Assembly: GCA_024707075.1 (NCBI GenBank)
Contig: JANQAK010000001.1
Span: forward strand, 642,001-706,000
Source: Afipia sp.
Lineage (GTDB): Bacteria > Pseudomonadota > Alphaproteobacteria > Rhizobiales > Xanthobacteraceae
Direction of reading: 5' to 3'
Length of the DNA stretch: 64,000 nt
Shown here: in pieces, positions 37,311 through 44,189 of the stretch
Numbering within the stretch: position 1 is the stretch's first letter
Layout of the letters: the number at the start of each line of letters is the position of its first letter
Notes under the pieces: generated by a model
What the model saw: the letters and a program-made list of their open reading frames with translations, nothing else
Told to the model about the DNA's origin: nothing
The model's database searches: none
Made by a program: the position numbers and the translations under genes

Positions 37311-37988
37311 TTATTGCGCGGCGACCACCGGCAGCCGGGCGAACTGCGCGCGCGCCGACTTCGACATCGGCGTGAAATTCACCGATGCGCCGCGGCGATC
37401 GCGGCTTTGATTGGCGACGACAAGACCGTTCGCACCGGCGACGAGATCGCCCTTGCGCAAGGTCGGATCGTTCTCGACGTTGATCTTTGCGAGGCCGCCG
37501 GGGTCCTTGCCGTTACAGGTGCACCCCGCGACAAGCTCGGTGCGATACTTGAAGGCATTCGGCAATTCCGAATAGGGCTTGCCGGTTTCCGTCGCCGCGC
37601 TGTCGATGCTGCCGCCGTAGACCACTTTGGTTTCACTTGCGGGGCAGAAACTCTTGCAGGCTTCCGCGCGGGTCTGGTCGCCGGTCGCGGTCAGCGGGAA
37701 ATAACGTCCGTCACAGGTGCGCACGCAATAGGCTGCGCCGCCGCCTCTGGCCACGCGCGGCTGGGCGGGCTGAGCCGTGCCATCGCCGAATTCGGTGGCG
37801 AAGGGCAGAGGAATTGACGGAGGCGGCGCAGGCGCTCCCATCAGGCCGCCGAACAGGCTCGTGAACAGGTCGCGTGCCTCGGCCGGCGGCGCGAAGGCCA
37901 GTCCGCCCGCGGCCACAACAAGAGCGACAGCGGCCGCCTGACGGATGAACGATACCTGACGCATGACTGAACGCATGATCGACCTCAT
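37311..37988 (-). CDS. DUF2865 secreted protein
   Basis: About 225 residues with a signal peptide (RQAAAVALVVAAGGLAFAPPAEA). The DUF2865 core follows: AAYCVRTCDGRYFPLTATGD, EACKSFCPASETKVVYGGSI and YSELPNAFKYRTELVAGCTC. Its cysteines probably form disulfides in the periplasm. The family is widespread in Bradyrhizobiaceae, function unknown. The ATG at 37988 gives a compact N-terminus, with a TTG at 38000 as the alternative. It follows the L,D-transpeptidase gene by about 35 nt and is probably in its operon. Confidence 0.88.
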   Translation of the reverse strand: MRSIMRSVMRQVSFIRQAAAVALVVAAGGLAFAPPAEARDLFTSLFGGLMGAPAPPPSIPLPFATEFGDGTAQPAQPRVARGGGAAYCVRTCDGRYFPLTATGDQTRAEACKSFCPASETKVVYGGSIDSAATETGKPYSELPNAFKYRTELVAGCTCNGKDPGGLAKINVENDPTLRKGDLVAGANGLVVANQSRDRRGASVNFTPMSKSARAQFARLPVVAAQ

Positions 37989-38023
37989 TTCGCCCGACAA
38001 ACCACACAGCCGCTATTTTTCGC

Positions 38024-38827
38024 TCAATACAATCCGGACAATTTGACTCGTTGCATCACTGGCTGCGCGGAAGAAGCGCGCGCACGCGCGGACGTCACCG
38101 CATGGCCGTTCGACCTGCTGGCCTCAAGCCGCGCGCTCTTTGGCAGCACCACGACCCTGGTGCCGACCGACACGCGGCTGAACAGATCCTGCACGTCTTC
38201 ATTGGTCAGGCGGATGCAGCCGCTGGAGACGAACTTGCCGATGGTGGACGGATCGTTGGTGCCGTGAATGCGATAGGTGCTGGAGCCGAGATACATCGCG
38301 GCTGCGCCGAGCGGATTGCCGGGACCGCCCGCGACGAAGCGCGGCAAGTAAGGCTGGCGCGCGATCATCTCGGCGGGCGGAATCCAGTCCGGCCACGCAG
38401 CCTTGCGCGACACGGTCTGCACGCCGGACCAGGTGAAGCCGTCGCGGCCGACACCAACGCCGTAACGGATGGCGCGGCCCTGCCCGAGCACATAATAGAG
38501 CGTGGTGTTGCCCGTATCGATCACGATGGTGCCGGGCGCTTCGCGGCTTTCGAACGAAACCACCTTGCGCTGAAGCCGCTCGGGCAGAACGGCTGAACCG
38601 TCGCCCTCGTCTTCGCTCACCTCCGGCGACGGCAGCGCCTGCCGGTCCGACCAGAAATTCTGCGACGGCTCGGCATAGCCGAGCGATTGCGCCAGCGCCG
38701 GTGTCGCCAGCGCGAGCGGAAGCATCATGCCCGCAACCGCCAGCGTGCGGACCGACCGAAGGGACACTGCAACAACCTGAGCCACGGACTTTCGCGATAC
38801 CGTGTTCGCCTGCACCGGATAGGTCAT
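38024..38827 (-). CDS. L,D-transpeptidase (YkuD family)
   Basis: About 267 residues with an N-terminal signal/anchor (LRSVRTLAVAGMMLPLALAT). The YkuD domain has YRIHGTNDPSTIGKFVSSGC with the catalytic His, and SSGCIRLTNEDVQDLFSRV with the nucleophile Cys. It makes 3-3 cross-links in peptidoglycan or attaches proteins to it, using the periplasmic tetrapeptide stem. The start at 38827 was chosen because an exact EcfG promoter ends about 45 nt upstream; the frame continues to 38914 through that promoter. Stress control of wall remodelling is the likely role. Confidence 0.9.
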   Translation of the reverse strand: MTYPVQANTVSRKSVAQVVAVSLRSVRTLAVAGMMLPLALATPALAQSLGYAEPSQNFWSDRQALPSPEVSEDEGDGSAVLPERLQRKVVSFESREAPGTIVIDTGNTTLYYVLGQGRAIRYGVGVGRDGFTWSGVQTVSRKAAWPDWIPPAEMIARQPYLPRFVAGGPGNPLGAAAMYLGSSTYRIHGTNDPSTIGKFVSSGCIRLTNEDVQDLFSRVSVGTRVVVLPKSARLEASRSNGHAVTSARARASSAQPVMQRVKLSGLY

Positions 38828-38874
38828 GACTGTTACCGTTTCTGCGAGGACATCGTGGATGCCGATACCGAGCC

Positions 38875-38900
38875 AACGCGGGGTCACGAGCTTTGGTTCC
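38875..38900 (-). promoter_or_regulatory. EcfG promoter upstream of the L,D-transpeptidase
   Basis: Minus strand: GGAAC (38896-38900), 17 nt, CGTT (38875-38878). Exact consensus with the N17 spacing. It also decides the start codon at 38827. Confidence 0.8.
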
Positions 38901-38963
38901 ATCGCCCGATCCACGTCAGGAATTTGTGCGGGCCGCGCGGCGGCGGGTTCACGCCGTCGCTGC

Positions 38964-38988
38964 GGAACATTGTGACAGCGGAACGGTT
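38964..38988 (+). promoter_or_regulatory. EcfG-type promoter candidate for DUF3309/AI-2E
   Basis: GGAAC (38964-38968), 16 nt, GGTT (38985-38988). One -10 base differs from CGTT. It lies about 60 nt before the DUF3309 start and is divergent from the L,D-transpeptidase promoter. Confidence 0.5.
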
Positions 38989-39047
38989 AGCGCTGCCGGA
39001 AGCCGGCGCATGGTCGCGACCCGGCGGGACTCTTGAGGGCCATAGCC

Positions 39048-39206
39048 ATGTCACTCGGCACCATACTTGTCATCATTCTGATCCTGATCCTGCTTGGCGT
39101 CATTCCAAGCTGGGGCTACAGCGGCAACTGGGGTTACGGCCCGTCGGGGATCGTGGGCACCATCCTGGTGATCGTGGTCATCCTGCTGCTGCTCGGCAGA
39201 ATCTGA
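39048..39206 (+). CDS. DUF3309 small membrane protein
   Basis: A 52-residue protein: MSLGTILVIILILILLGVIP, SWGYSGNWGYGPSGIVGTIL, then VIVVILLLLGRI. Two hydrophobic stretches flank a WGYSGNWGYGPSG loop, the DUF3309 signature. It is too short for the usual gene length cut-off. The next gene starts 2 nt after its stop, so the two are translated together. Function unknown. Confidence 0.92.
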   Translation: MSLGTILVIILILILLGVIPSWGYSGNWGYGPSGIVGTILVIVVILLLLGRI

Positions 39207-39208
39207 CG

Positions 39209-40330
39209 ATGCCCGCTGTGCGCCGGGAGGTGCGCGGCACGCCTGGCCGGGCGATGAGCGCATCGTCCGGCGACAGCGACGACAAGCGGCCTCCACTCCT
39301 CCAACGGGCGGAGGTCGTTTCGTTTGCTGTGGTGGCCCTGCTCATCATCAGCGTGGTCGCGGTGCTGTATGTTGCGCGGGCGTTTTTCCTGCCGACGGTC
39401 ACGGCCCTTGTGATCGGCACGATGCTATCTCCCGCCGCCAGGTTTTTCGAGCGCTACGGCATTCCCCGCCCGGTCTCGGCGGTCCTCATCGTCACGGCGA
39501 CCTGCGCCGGACTGGTCTTCATGGTGGCGCTGATCTCCGCGCCGGTGATGGAATGGACCACCCGGCTGCCGGAGCTTGGCCCGCGGCTGAAGGACAAATT
39601 TCATGTCTTCGACCGGCCGATCGCGCTTTGGCATCAGTTGCAGGGCCTGTTCGGCGCTGCGCCCGCCGCCGGCGAGACCGGCTTTCCGCTGCCGAAGATC
39701 GAATGGGTGCAGCCGACGCTGGAATTCCTGTCGCCGACATTCACCGAGATCCTGCTGTTCTTCGCGGTGCTGGTGCTGTTCATCGCAAGCTGGCCGGACC
39801 TGCGCCGCGCCCTGATCCTGAACTTCGCCGGCCACGACTCGCGGCTGCGCGCCCTGCGCGTCCTCAACGCCATCGAGAGCAATCTCGGCGGCTACCTTCT
39901 CACGGTGACCATGATCAACATGGGTCTCGGGATCGCCACCGGTCTGATCGGCGCCGTCACCGGGATGCCGAATCCCGCCGGGCTCGGCGCACTCGCCGCC
40001 ACCCTGAATTACATCCCCATTATCGGCCCCATCGTCACCTTCGTCGTGCTGGCGGCTGTCGGCATCATCACGTCCTCGACGCTGGCCGCGGGAATGGTCG
40101 CCGCCGGCGCCTTCGCCGTGGCGGCCTTCATCGAGGGACATTTCGTGACGCCGACGATCATCGGCCGCCGGCTTGAACTGAACGCACTGGCCGTTTTCAT
40201 CGCACTGGCGTTCTGGACCTGGCTGTGGGGACCGATGGGCGCGTTCCTGTCGTCGCCCATTCTCATCGTCGGCCTTGTCCTCAAGGAGCACCTCATGCCG
40301 GTGAAGGACGCCTCGTTTCCCGAGTTATAG
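39209..40330 (+). CDS. AI-2E family transporter
   Basis: A 373-residue membrane protein of the AI-2E/PerM family. It has eight or so hydrophobic segments and the typical ALAATLNYIPIIGPIVTFVV motif, followed by FIEGHFVTPTIIGRRLELNA and FLSSPILIVGLVLKEH. Members export signals, ions or small solutes. The substrate is unknown here, and the AI-2 label should not be taken literally. ATG at 39209 is coupled to the DUF3309 stop; MSASSGDSDD at 39254 is an alternative start. Confidence 0.9.
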   Translation: MPAVRREVRGTPGRAMSASSGDSDDKRPPLLQRAEVVSFAVVALLIISVVAVLYVARAFFLPTVTALVIGTMLSPAARFFERYGIPRPVSAVLIVTATCAGLVFMVALISAPVMEWTTRLPELGPRLKDKFHVFDRPIALWHQLQGLFGAAPAAGETGFPLPKIEWVQPTLEFLSPTFTEILLFFAVLVLFIASWPDLRRALILNFAGHDSRLRALRVLNAIESNLGGYLLTVTMINMGLGIATGLIGAVTGMPNPAGLGALAATLNYIPIIGPIVTFVVLAAVGIITSSTLAAGMVAAGAFAVAAFIEGHFVTPTIIGRRLELNALAVFIALAFWTWLWGPMGAFLSSPILIVGLVLKEHLMPVKDASFPEL

Positions 40331-40345
40331 GACGCTGGAGCCAAT

Positions 40346-40370
40346 GGAACCTTCACGACGGCCGCGCGTT
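40346..40370 (+). promoter_or_regulatory. EcfG promoter upstream of the DUF883 gene
   Basis: GGAAC (40346-40350), 16 nt, CGTT (40367-40370). Exact consensus. The DUF883 start follows 28 nt after the -10. Confidence 0.82.
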
Positions 40371-40397
40371 TTAGCAGCACATAACGAGGAGCTTCCG

Positions 40398-40769
40398 ATG
40401 TCGAGTACCGACGGTGAAGACGCAATGAAGACCATGAGCGACAAAGCCCCATTCGAACGCCTTCAGAAGGATGTAGACGCCGTGAAAAATGACATCTCAG
40501 CACTGGCCGACCAGATCTCGGACGTCCTCGAAGCCTTCAAGGGCGACGCCCGCAAGCAGGCGCGGCGCACCTACAAGCAGGCCCGCGCCAATGTGGATTC
40601 CGTGATGTCCGACGTCGGCAAGCGCGGCAGCGAGGCGATGGACGCGGCGCAGGATTACGCCAGCACGCTGGAGGAATCGCTGGAAGATGCGATCACCCAG
40701 CGCCCGCTGGCCGCCGTCGGCCTCGCAGTGGGCCTCGGATTCCTGATCGGCGTGACCTGGCGCCGCTGA
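40398..40769 (+). CDS. DUF883 family protein (ElaB/YqjD-like)
   Basis: A 123-residue protein with a long amphipathic coiled-coil-like N-terminal part (DVDAVKNDISALADQISDVL, AFKGDARKQARRTYKQARAN). A C-terminal membrane anchor ends in VGLGFLIGVTWRR, the DUF883 signature. E. coli relatives bind ribosomes at the membrane in stationary phase; whether this one does so is inference. The ATG at 40398 has GAGGAG upstream. An exact EcfG promoter precedes it and the holin-like gene follows, a pairing like E. coli yqjD-yqjE. Confidence 0.88.
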   Translation: MSSTDGEDAMKTMSDKAPFERLQKDVDAVKNDISALADQISDVLEAFKGDARKQARRTYKQARANVDSVMSDVGKRGSEAMDAAQDYASTLEESLEDAITQRPLAAVGLAVGLGFLIGVTWRR

Positions 40770-40853
40770 CCGGCGCACGATGGGTCCGCTGCCGGTTTTA
40801 TGCCGGCAGCGTGAATGCGCGCCTTCGTTGACGGCAATTGAATCGGATTTTCG

Positions 40854-41306
40854 ATGTTTCAGAAATTCATGGATGATTTCCGGGAAAGCACCGGCAGCGC
40901 CTTGCGGCTGACGTCGCTCGCGATCGCGGTCGCGGTGTTGCTGTTCATCACGACGGGGTTTCTGTGCGCCGCCGCCTTCGTGTTCGTGTTGCAAAAATAC
41001 GGATTGCTGCAAGCCTGCTTCGCCGGAGCGGGCGTGTTCTTCGTCGCGACCCTGCTGGCGGCGATGTCCTATTCCGTCCGCAAGCGGCAGGTCAATGAAC
41101 TGGCCAGAAAGCGGCGCGCCGAAGCGGCTGAATCATCGACGATGCAAAGCGCGCTGAGCGATCCGATGGTGCTGGCCGCGGGCTTGCAGATCGTCCAGAT
41201 CATCGGCGTAAAGCGCCTCGTTATTCCGCTGCTGGCTGTGGGCGGCATCGCGCTCGGCCTGATGGCCAGCCGCCGCGCGACGGCAGACGAAGAGCACGGC
41301 GAATAG
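40854..41306 (+). CDS. YqjE/holin-X-like membrane protein
   Basis: A 150-residue protein with two strong N-terminal membrane helices (SLAIAVAVLLFITTGFLCAA and CFAGAGVFFVATLLAAMSYS). A polar Lys/Arg-rich linker and a third C-terminal helix (LVIPLLAVGGIALGLMAS) follow. Its size and layout match the phage-holin-like/YqjE proteins that accompany DUF883 genes. No prophage genes are near, so a phage origin is not suggested. A stem GCTGCCGG...CCGGCAGC lies between it and the DUF883 gene at 40788-40810, which may tune expression. Confidence 0.8.
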   Translation: MFQKFMDDFRESTGSALRLTSLAIAVAVLLFITTGFLCAAAFVFVLQKYGLLQACFAGAGVFFVATLLAAMSYSVRKRQVNELARKRRAEAAESSTMQSALSDPMVLAAGLQIVQIIGVKRLVIPLLAVGGIALGLMASRRATADEEHGE

Positions 41307-41331
41307 TCATTCCCTCATCATCGAGGCAAAG

Positions 41332-41359
41332 GAAAGAGCGCCCCGACAGGCGCTCTTTT
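41332..41359 (+). terminator. bidirectional terminator between convergent genes
   Basis: AAAGAGCGCC, loop CCGACA, GGCGCTCTTTT. It lies between the holin-like gene (plus) and the secreted hypothetical gene (minus) and could serve both. Confidence 0.85.
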
Positions 41360-41378
41360 CGTTCGTTTTGACGGATCA

Positions 41379-41819
41379 TCAGGTAACGCAGCGTCCCGGC
41401 TGGAGTTGCTTGGCCACCGCGGTGAGAACGCTCACGACCGGCTCGCAGGCGACGGGACGCTGTCCGGCGGACGATGATCCCTTGCTGGTGCCCGTGGTCA
41501 ATGCCGGTGCCCGGCGCAACGCGTCGGCGGCTTCGCCTGCGGGCATGCGCATCACTACAGATGTGTCGGGCAGGCTCGGCACCTTGAAGGACAGCGTCAG
41601 TCCTCCGGCCGGCTGCATCGTCGCTTCGCGGTCGCCCTTCGCCGCACGGTCGACGTTCACGGCAATTGCTTCGCCGGCGCGCGCCAGCGCCGCCACGCTG
41701 GCGTCACCGCGCTGGGCCGTGCCAAACCTGTCGCTTGCCGCCGATACATCGAGATGCACGGCACCCAGCGCCAGAACGGCCGCCACTGCGCCGAGAGTTC
41801 CAGAAGCCATGTAAGACAT
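41379..41819 (-). CDS. secreted hypothetical protein with EcfG promoter
   Basis: A 146-residue protein with a signal-peptide-like start (MSYMASGTLGAVAAVLALGA, AVHLDVSAAS). The body is polar, with ALARAGEAIAVNVDRAAKGD and a C-terminal ACEPVVSVLTAVAKQLQPGR containing two Cys. The ATG at 41819 has GAGG at a good distance. A GGAAC-N17-CGTT promoter lies directly upstream. No domain is recognised. It is likely a periplasmic stress protein, but the function is unknown. Confidence 0.75.
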   Translation of the reverse strand: MSYMASGTLGAVAAVLALGAVHLDVSAASDRFGTAQRGDASVAALARAGEAIAVNVDRAAKGDREATMQPAGGLTLSFKVPSLPDTSVVMRMPAGEAADALRRAPALTTGTSKGSSSAGQRPVACEPVVSVLTAVAKQLQPGRCVT

Positions 41820-41865
41820 CTGCTGCCTCACTCGTTACCAAGCCGCGTCATCGCGGCACCTGAAC

Positions 41866-41891
41866 AACGTGGCGGGCCGGGCTTTCGTTCC
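41866..41891 (-). promoter_or_regulatory. EcfG promoter upstream of the secreted hypothetical gene
   Basis: Minus strand: GGAAC (41887-41891), 17 nt, CGTT (41866-41869). Exact consensus. Its GGAAC element is one arm of an inverted repeat whose other arm is the GGAAC of the promoter at 41934. Confidence 0.8.
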
Positions 41892-41933
41892 AGCTCCTGA
41901 AACAGCGAAAGCCGAAGAAACGTTTCAGGTCAG

Positions 41934-41958
41934 GGAACGATTTCGTGAGTTCGGCGTC
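41934..41958 (+). promoter_or_regulatory. EcfG-type promoter for a candidate small RNA
   Basis: Plus strand: GGAAC (41934-41938), 16 nt, CGTC (41955-41958). One -10 base differs. No open frame follows on this strand before the terminator-like hairpin at 42008. Confidence 0.6.
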
Positions 41959-41964
41959 TTTCCT

Positions 41965-42047
41965 ACAGCCGGTCAAATCCCCCTGCCCCTAATCGACCGG
42001 CTGTCGAGGGGTGTAGCCGTGGTGATGCCGGCTGCACCCCTTTTCCT
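41965..42047 (+). ncRNA. candidate GsrN-like general stress small RNA
   Basis: An about 80-nt transcript is inferred from the promoter at 41934-41958 to a T-run at 42041. A 10-bp stem ACAGCCGGTC / GACCGGCTGT (41965-41974, 41995-42004) carries a 20-nt loop with CCCCC (41979-41983) and CCCC (41986-41989). A 12-bp terminator stem follows (42008-42019 with 42029-42040). GsrN of Caulobacter is an EcfG/SigT-dependent RNA with a C-rich loop, and related genes lie near phyR or ecfG. The shape and position here fit, but sequence homology was not tested. Confidence 0.6.
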
Positions 42048-42072
42048 TTGTCGGGCGCGGACACTGCCGCAG

Positions 42073-42114
42073 CAAAAAGCCGGGCCGGGATTTTCATCCG
42101 CGGTCCGGCTTTTG
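42073..42114 (-). terminator. terminator downstream of phyR
   Basis: Stem AAAAGCCGGGCCG / CGGTCCGGCTTTT (one G-T pair), with an about 13-nt loop. U-runs on both strands make it usable in both directions; it lies about 30 nt after the phyR stop. Confidence 0.75.
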
Positions 42115-42142
42115 AGTCGGTCTTTTCAGCGTGAATGCAGCT

Positions 42143-42949
42143 TCAGGACACCGCCGCCTTGGACGGACGGCCGCGCGAGTTGCGCTGGAAGAACAGCGCC
42201 TGGCTCGCCACCGCCGACACCATGGCCGGCTGGAACGGCTTCGAGATCAGGAAGGCCGGCTCCGGCCGCTCGCCGGTGAGGAAACGCTCGGGGTAGGCGG
42301 TGATGAACACCACCGGCACCTCGAACGTCTTCAGCAGTTCGTTGACCGCGTCGAGGCCCGAACTGCCGTCCGCCAACTGGATGTCGGCCAGGATGAGACC
42401 GGGCCGCTTGGATTTCGCCAGCGAAATGGCGTCGGTATGGGTCCGCGCCACGCCGATGACATTGTGGCCGAGATTCTTCACGAGGCTTTCGAGATCCATC
42501 GCGATGAAGGTCTCGTCCTCGATGATGAGCACATCGGTTGCGATTTCCGCGGCAAGCTCGCGCCCCGCGCTGTCGGCAAGTTCGCGGACCTTCGCCACGT
42601 CGGTATCGAGGATGTAGGCAACCTCGTCTTCCGAGAAGCCTTCGAGCGACAGCAGCAGGAAGGCCTGACGCGCGGGCGGCGTCAGGCTCGACAGCCGCTG
42701 CTCGCTTGCAGCCTGCGCCGGCCCCTTGTCGGCCGCCTCGTTCAGGGAGACCGAATTCCAGATCTTCGTGAACAGCCGAAACAGCCCGACGCGCGGCCCG
42801 AGCTTTTCTTCGAGCAGCGAAGGGTCTTGCAGCAACGCCTCCAGCATGGCCGCCACATAGGCATCGCCCGATGCCTGATTTCCCGTGAGCGCGCGGGCAT
42901 AGCGCCGCAACAGTGGCAGATGTTCAGCTACGAGCTGAGAACGAGACAT
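42143..42949 (-). CDS. phyR: general stress response anti-anti-sigma regulator PhyR
   Basis: A 268-residue protein with an N-terminal sigma-factor-like domain (about 1-130, LVAEHLPLLRRYARALTGNQ) that mimics EcfG, and a C-terminal receiver domain. The receiver has acidic residues in LIIEDET (145-146), phosphoacceptor Asp189 in LILADIQLADG and Lys237 in FLISKPF. When phosphorylated it binds NepR and releases EcfG. The kinase at 44190 is a candidate phosphodonor. An EcfG-type promoter lies upstream, giving positive feedback. It is divergent from nepR-ecfG. Confidence 0.96.
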   Translation of the reverse strand: MSRSQLVAEHLPLLRRYARALTGNQASGDAYVAAMLEALLQDPSLLEEKLGPRVGLFRLFTKIWNSVSLNEAADKGPAQAASEQRLSSLTPPARQAFLLLSLEGFSEDEVAYILDTDVAKVRELADSAGRELAAEIATDVLIIEDETFIAMDLESLVKNLGHNVIGVARTHTDAISLAKSKRPGLILADIQLADGSSGLDAVNELLKTFEVPVVFITAYPERFLTGERPEPAFLISKPFQPAMVSAVASQALFFQRNSRGRPSKAAVS

Positions 42950-43028
42950 ACCCCCTCCAATCGGTGATCATTTCAGTTAAGACCGGAAACACCGGTTTCA
43001 GCCACCAGCTCCCCCGCTTCGAACTAAT

Positions 43029-43053
43029 TACGTTCGAGGCCGAGAAAAGTTCC
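43029..43053 (-). promoter_or_regulatory. EcfG-type promoter of phyR
   Basis: Minus strand: GGAAC (43049-43053), 16 nt, CGTA (43029-43032). Three of four -10 bases match. It lies 80 nt upstream of phyR and 11 nt from the divergent nepR-ecfG promoter. Confidence 0.7.
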
Positions 43054-43063
43054 CCCAATGTCT

Positions 43064-43088
43064 GGAACTTTTTGCGCCATGTCCCGTT
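43064..43088 (+). promoter_or_regulatory. EcfG promoter of nepR-ecfG
   Basis: Plus strand: GGAAC (43064-43068), 16 nt, CGTT (43085-43088). Exact consensus, allowing EcfG to activate its own operon. Confidence 0.85.
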
Positions 43089-43191
43089 ACTTGTTCGCAT
43101 AGAGACGGGGCCGTGAGGCAAAAAGCGCCAGCTTCGGACAAGAAAATGCTGCGTTTCTAGGTAGTTAGCCACGGGGAAAACGGATCAGCAA

Positions 43192-43400
43192 ATGACAGAC
43201 GCAAAGCCTCCGAAACCATCGACCAAGGGGGTCTGAACACCGAGATTCAATCGCGGATCGGACACCAATTACGCGCCATGTACGACGACGTCGTGCGACA
43301 GGGAGTGCCAGACCGCTTTGCAGAATTGATCCGCCAGCTCGATTCGCAGGACGCTGCCGCTCGCGTTGCTGAAGGTTCCAAAAAAGACGGGAGGGACTAA
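43192..43400 (+). CDS. nepR: anti-sigma factor NepR, frameshifted near its start
   Basis: The NepR core is clear: TEIQSRIGHQLRAMYDDVVR, QGVPDRFAELIRQLDSQDAA, and a stop that overlaps the ecfG start (TAATG at 43398-43402). NepR binds and inhibits EcfG and is itself bound by PhyR. The core frame has no ATG, GTG or TTG between its upstream stop and ATG 43279. The ATG at 43192 (TDAKPPKPS) is in another frame and stops at 43236. One missing base between 43192 and about 43236 would join them. The family start looks just like this N-terminus, so a sequencing indel is likely. Confidence 0.85.
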
Positions 43401-43951
43401 TGCCTCTCACCGATTCGCTTCGAGACGACATTCTGGCCACCGTGCCGAGTTTGCGCGCGTTCGCCATTTCGCTCAGCGGCAATGCCGACCGGGCCGACGA
43501 TCTTGTGCAGGAGACGCTGTTAAGGGCGCTCGCCCATATCGACTCGTTTCAGCCGGGGTCGAATCTTCCGGCGTGGCTGTTCACAATCCTGCGCAACCTT
43601 TTCCGCTCGGATTATCGCAAGCGGCGGCGCGAGGTCGAGGACGCCGATGGCAGTTACGCCAAGACGCTGAAGACGCAGCCCGCGCAAAGCTCGCACCTCG
43701 AATTCGAGGAGTTTCGGGTGGCGCTCGACAAGCTGCCGCAGGATCAGCGCGAAGCGCTCATTCTGGTCGGCGCGTCAGGCTTCTCCTATGAGGACGCCGC
43801 CGCGATCTGCGGATGCGCGGTCGGCACCATCAAGAGCCGCGTCAACCGCGCGCGTTCGAAACTGAGCGCCCTGCTCTATGTCGACGGGGCCGAGGACTTC
43901 GGACCGGACAACACGGTGCGCGCGGTGATCGGCGGCGGAGGCGGCGGCTAG
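43400..43951 (+). CDS. ecfG: general stress response sigma factor EcfG
   Basis: A 183-residue ECF sigma factor of the EcfG group. Region 2 has ADDLVQETLLRALAHIDSFQ and WLFTILRNLFRSDYRKRRRE; region 4 has DKLPQDQREALILVGASGFS and YEDAAAICGCAVGTIKSRVN. It directs RNA polymerase to GGAAC-N16/17-CGTT promoters during stress. The start overlaps the nepR stop, so the two are coupled. The C-terminus ends in six glycines. A strong terminator follows at 43977. Confidence 0.97.
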   Translation: MPLTDSLRDDILATVPSLRAFAISLSGNADRADDLVQETLLRALAHIDSFQPGSNLPAWLFTILRNLFRSDYRKRRREVEDADGSYAKTLKTQPAQSSHLEFEEFRVALDKLPQDQREALILVGASGFSYEDAAAICGCAVGTIKSRVNRARSKLSALLYVDGAEDFGPDNTVRAVIGGGGGG

Positions 43952-43976
43952 GCCGCTTCCCGATCGCCCCACAACG

Positions 43977-44008
43977 AAAAGCGGCCACTCGCAAGTGGCC
44001 GCTTTTTT
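43977..44008 (+). terminator. terminator after ecfG
   Basis: AAAAGCGGCCACT, loop CGCA, AGTGGCCGCTTTTTT: a very strong stem and T6 tail 26 nt after the stop. Confidence 0.92.
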
Positions 44009-44028
44009 GTTGCATCGGTTCTGGCGCA

Positions 44029-44112
44029 TCAGTTGAGACCGCCAAAGGCCCAGATCAGGATCAGGACGGGAATCGGAATCCCGAGAAACCACAGCAGCAA
44101 GTATCGTCCCAT
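44029..44112 (-). CDS. 27-residue membrane peptide
   Basis: A short frame, MGRYLLLWFLGIPIPVLILI then WAFGGLN, forms one hydrophobic helix. It lies in the 180-bp gap between ecfG and the sensor kinase, and its stop is close to the ecfG terminator. Small one-helix proteins next to stress genes are common in Rhizobiales. No clear promoter of the EcfG type was found. The call rests on the coherent hydrophobic reading only. Confidence 0.5.
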   Translation of the reverse strand: MGRYLLLWFLGIPIPVLILIWAFGGLN

Positions 44113-44189
44113 GTCGCTTTCCTCTGCATGAATTGAGTCGTCGCGGCTCAATTCAGCGCGGGAAAGTTTGTTCCGGTATCCCGCTGAGG

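Noticed and set aside
40788-40810. Terminator between the DUF883 and holin-like genes
   Set aside because: The stem is strong, but no T-run follows, and the spacing fits one transcript.
40854-41306. Phage holin as sign of a prophage
   Set aside because: No other phage gene is near. The pairing with DUF883 and the stress promoter fit a YqjE-like host protein.
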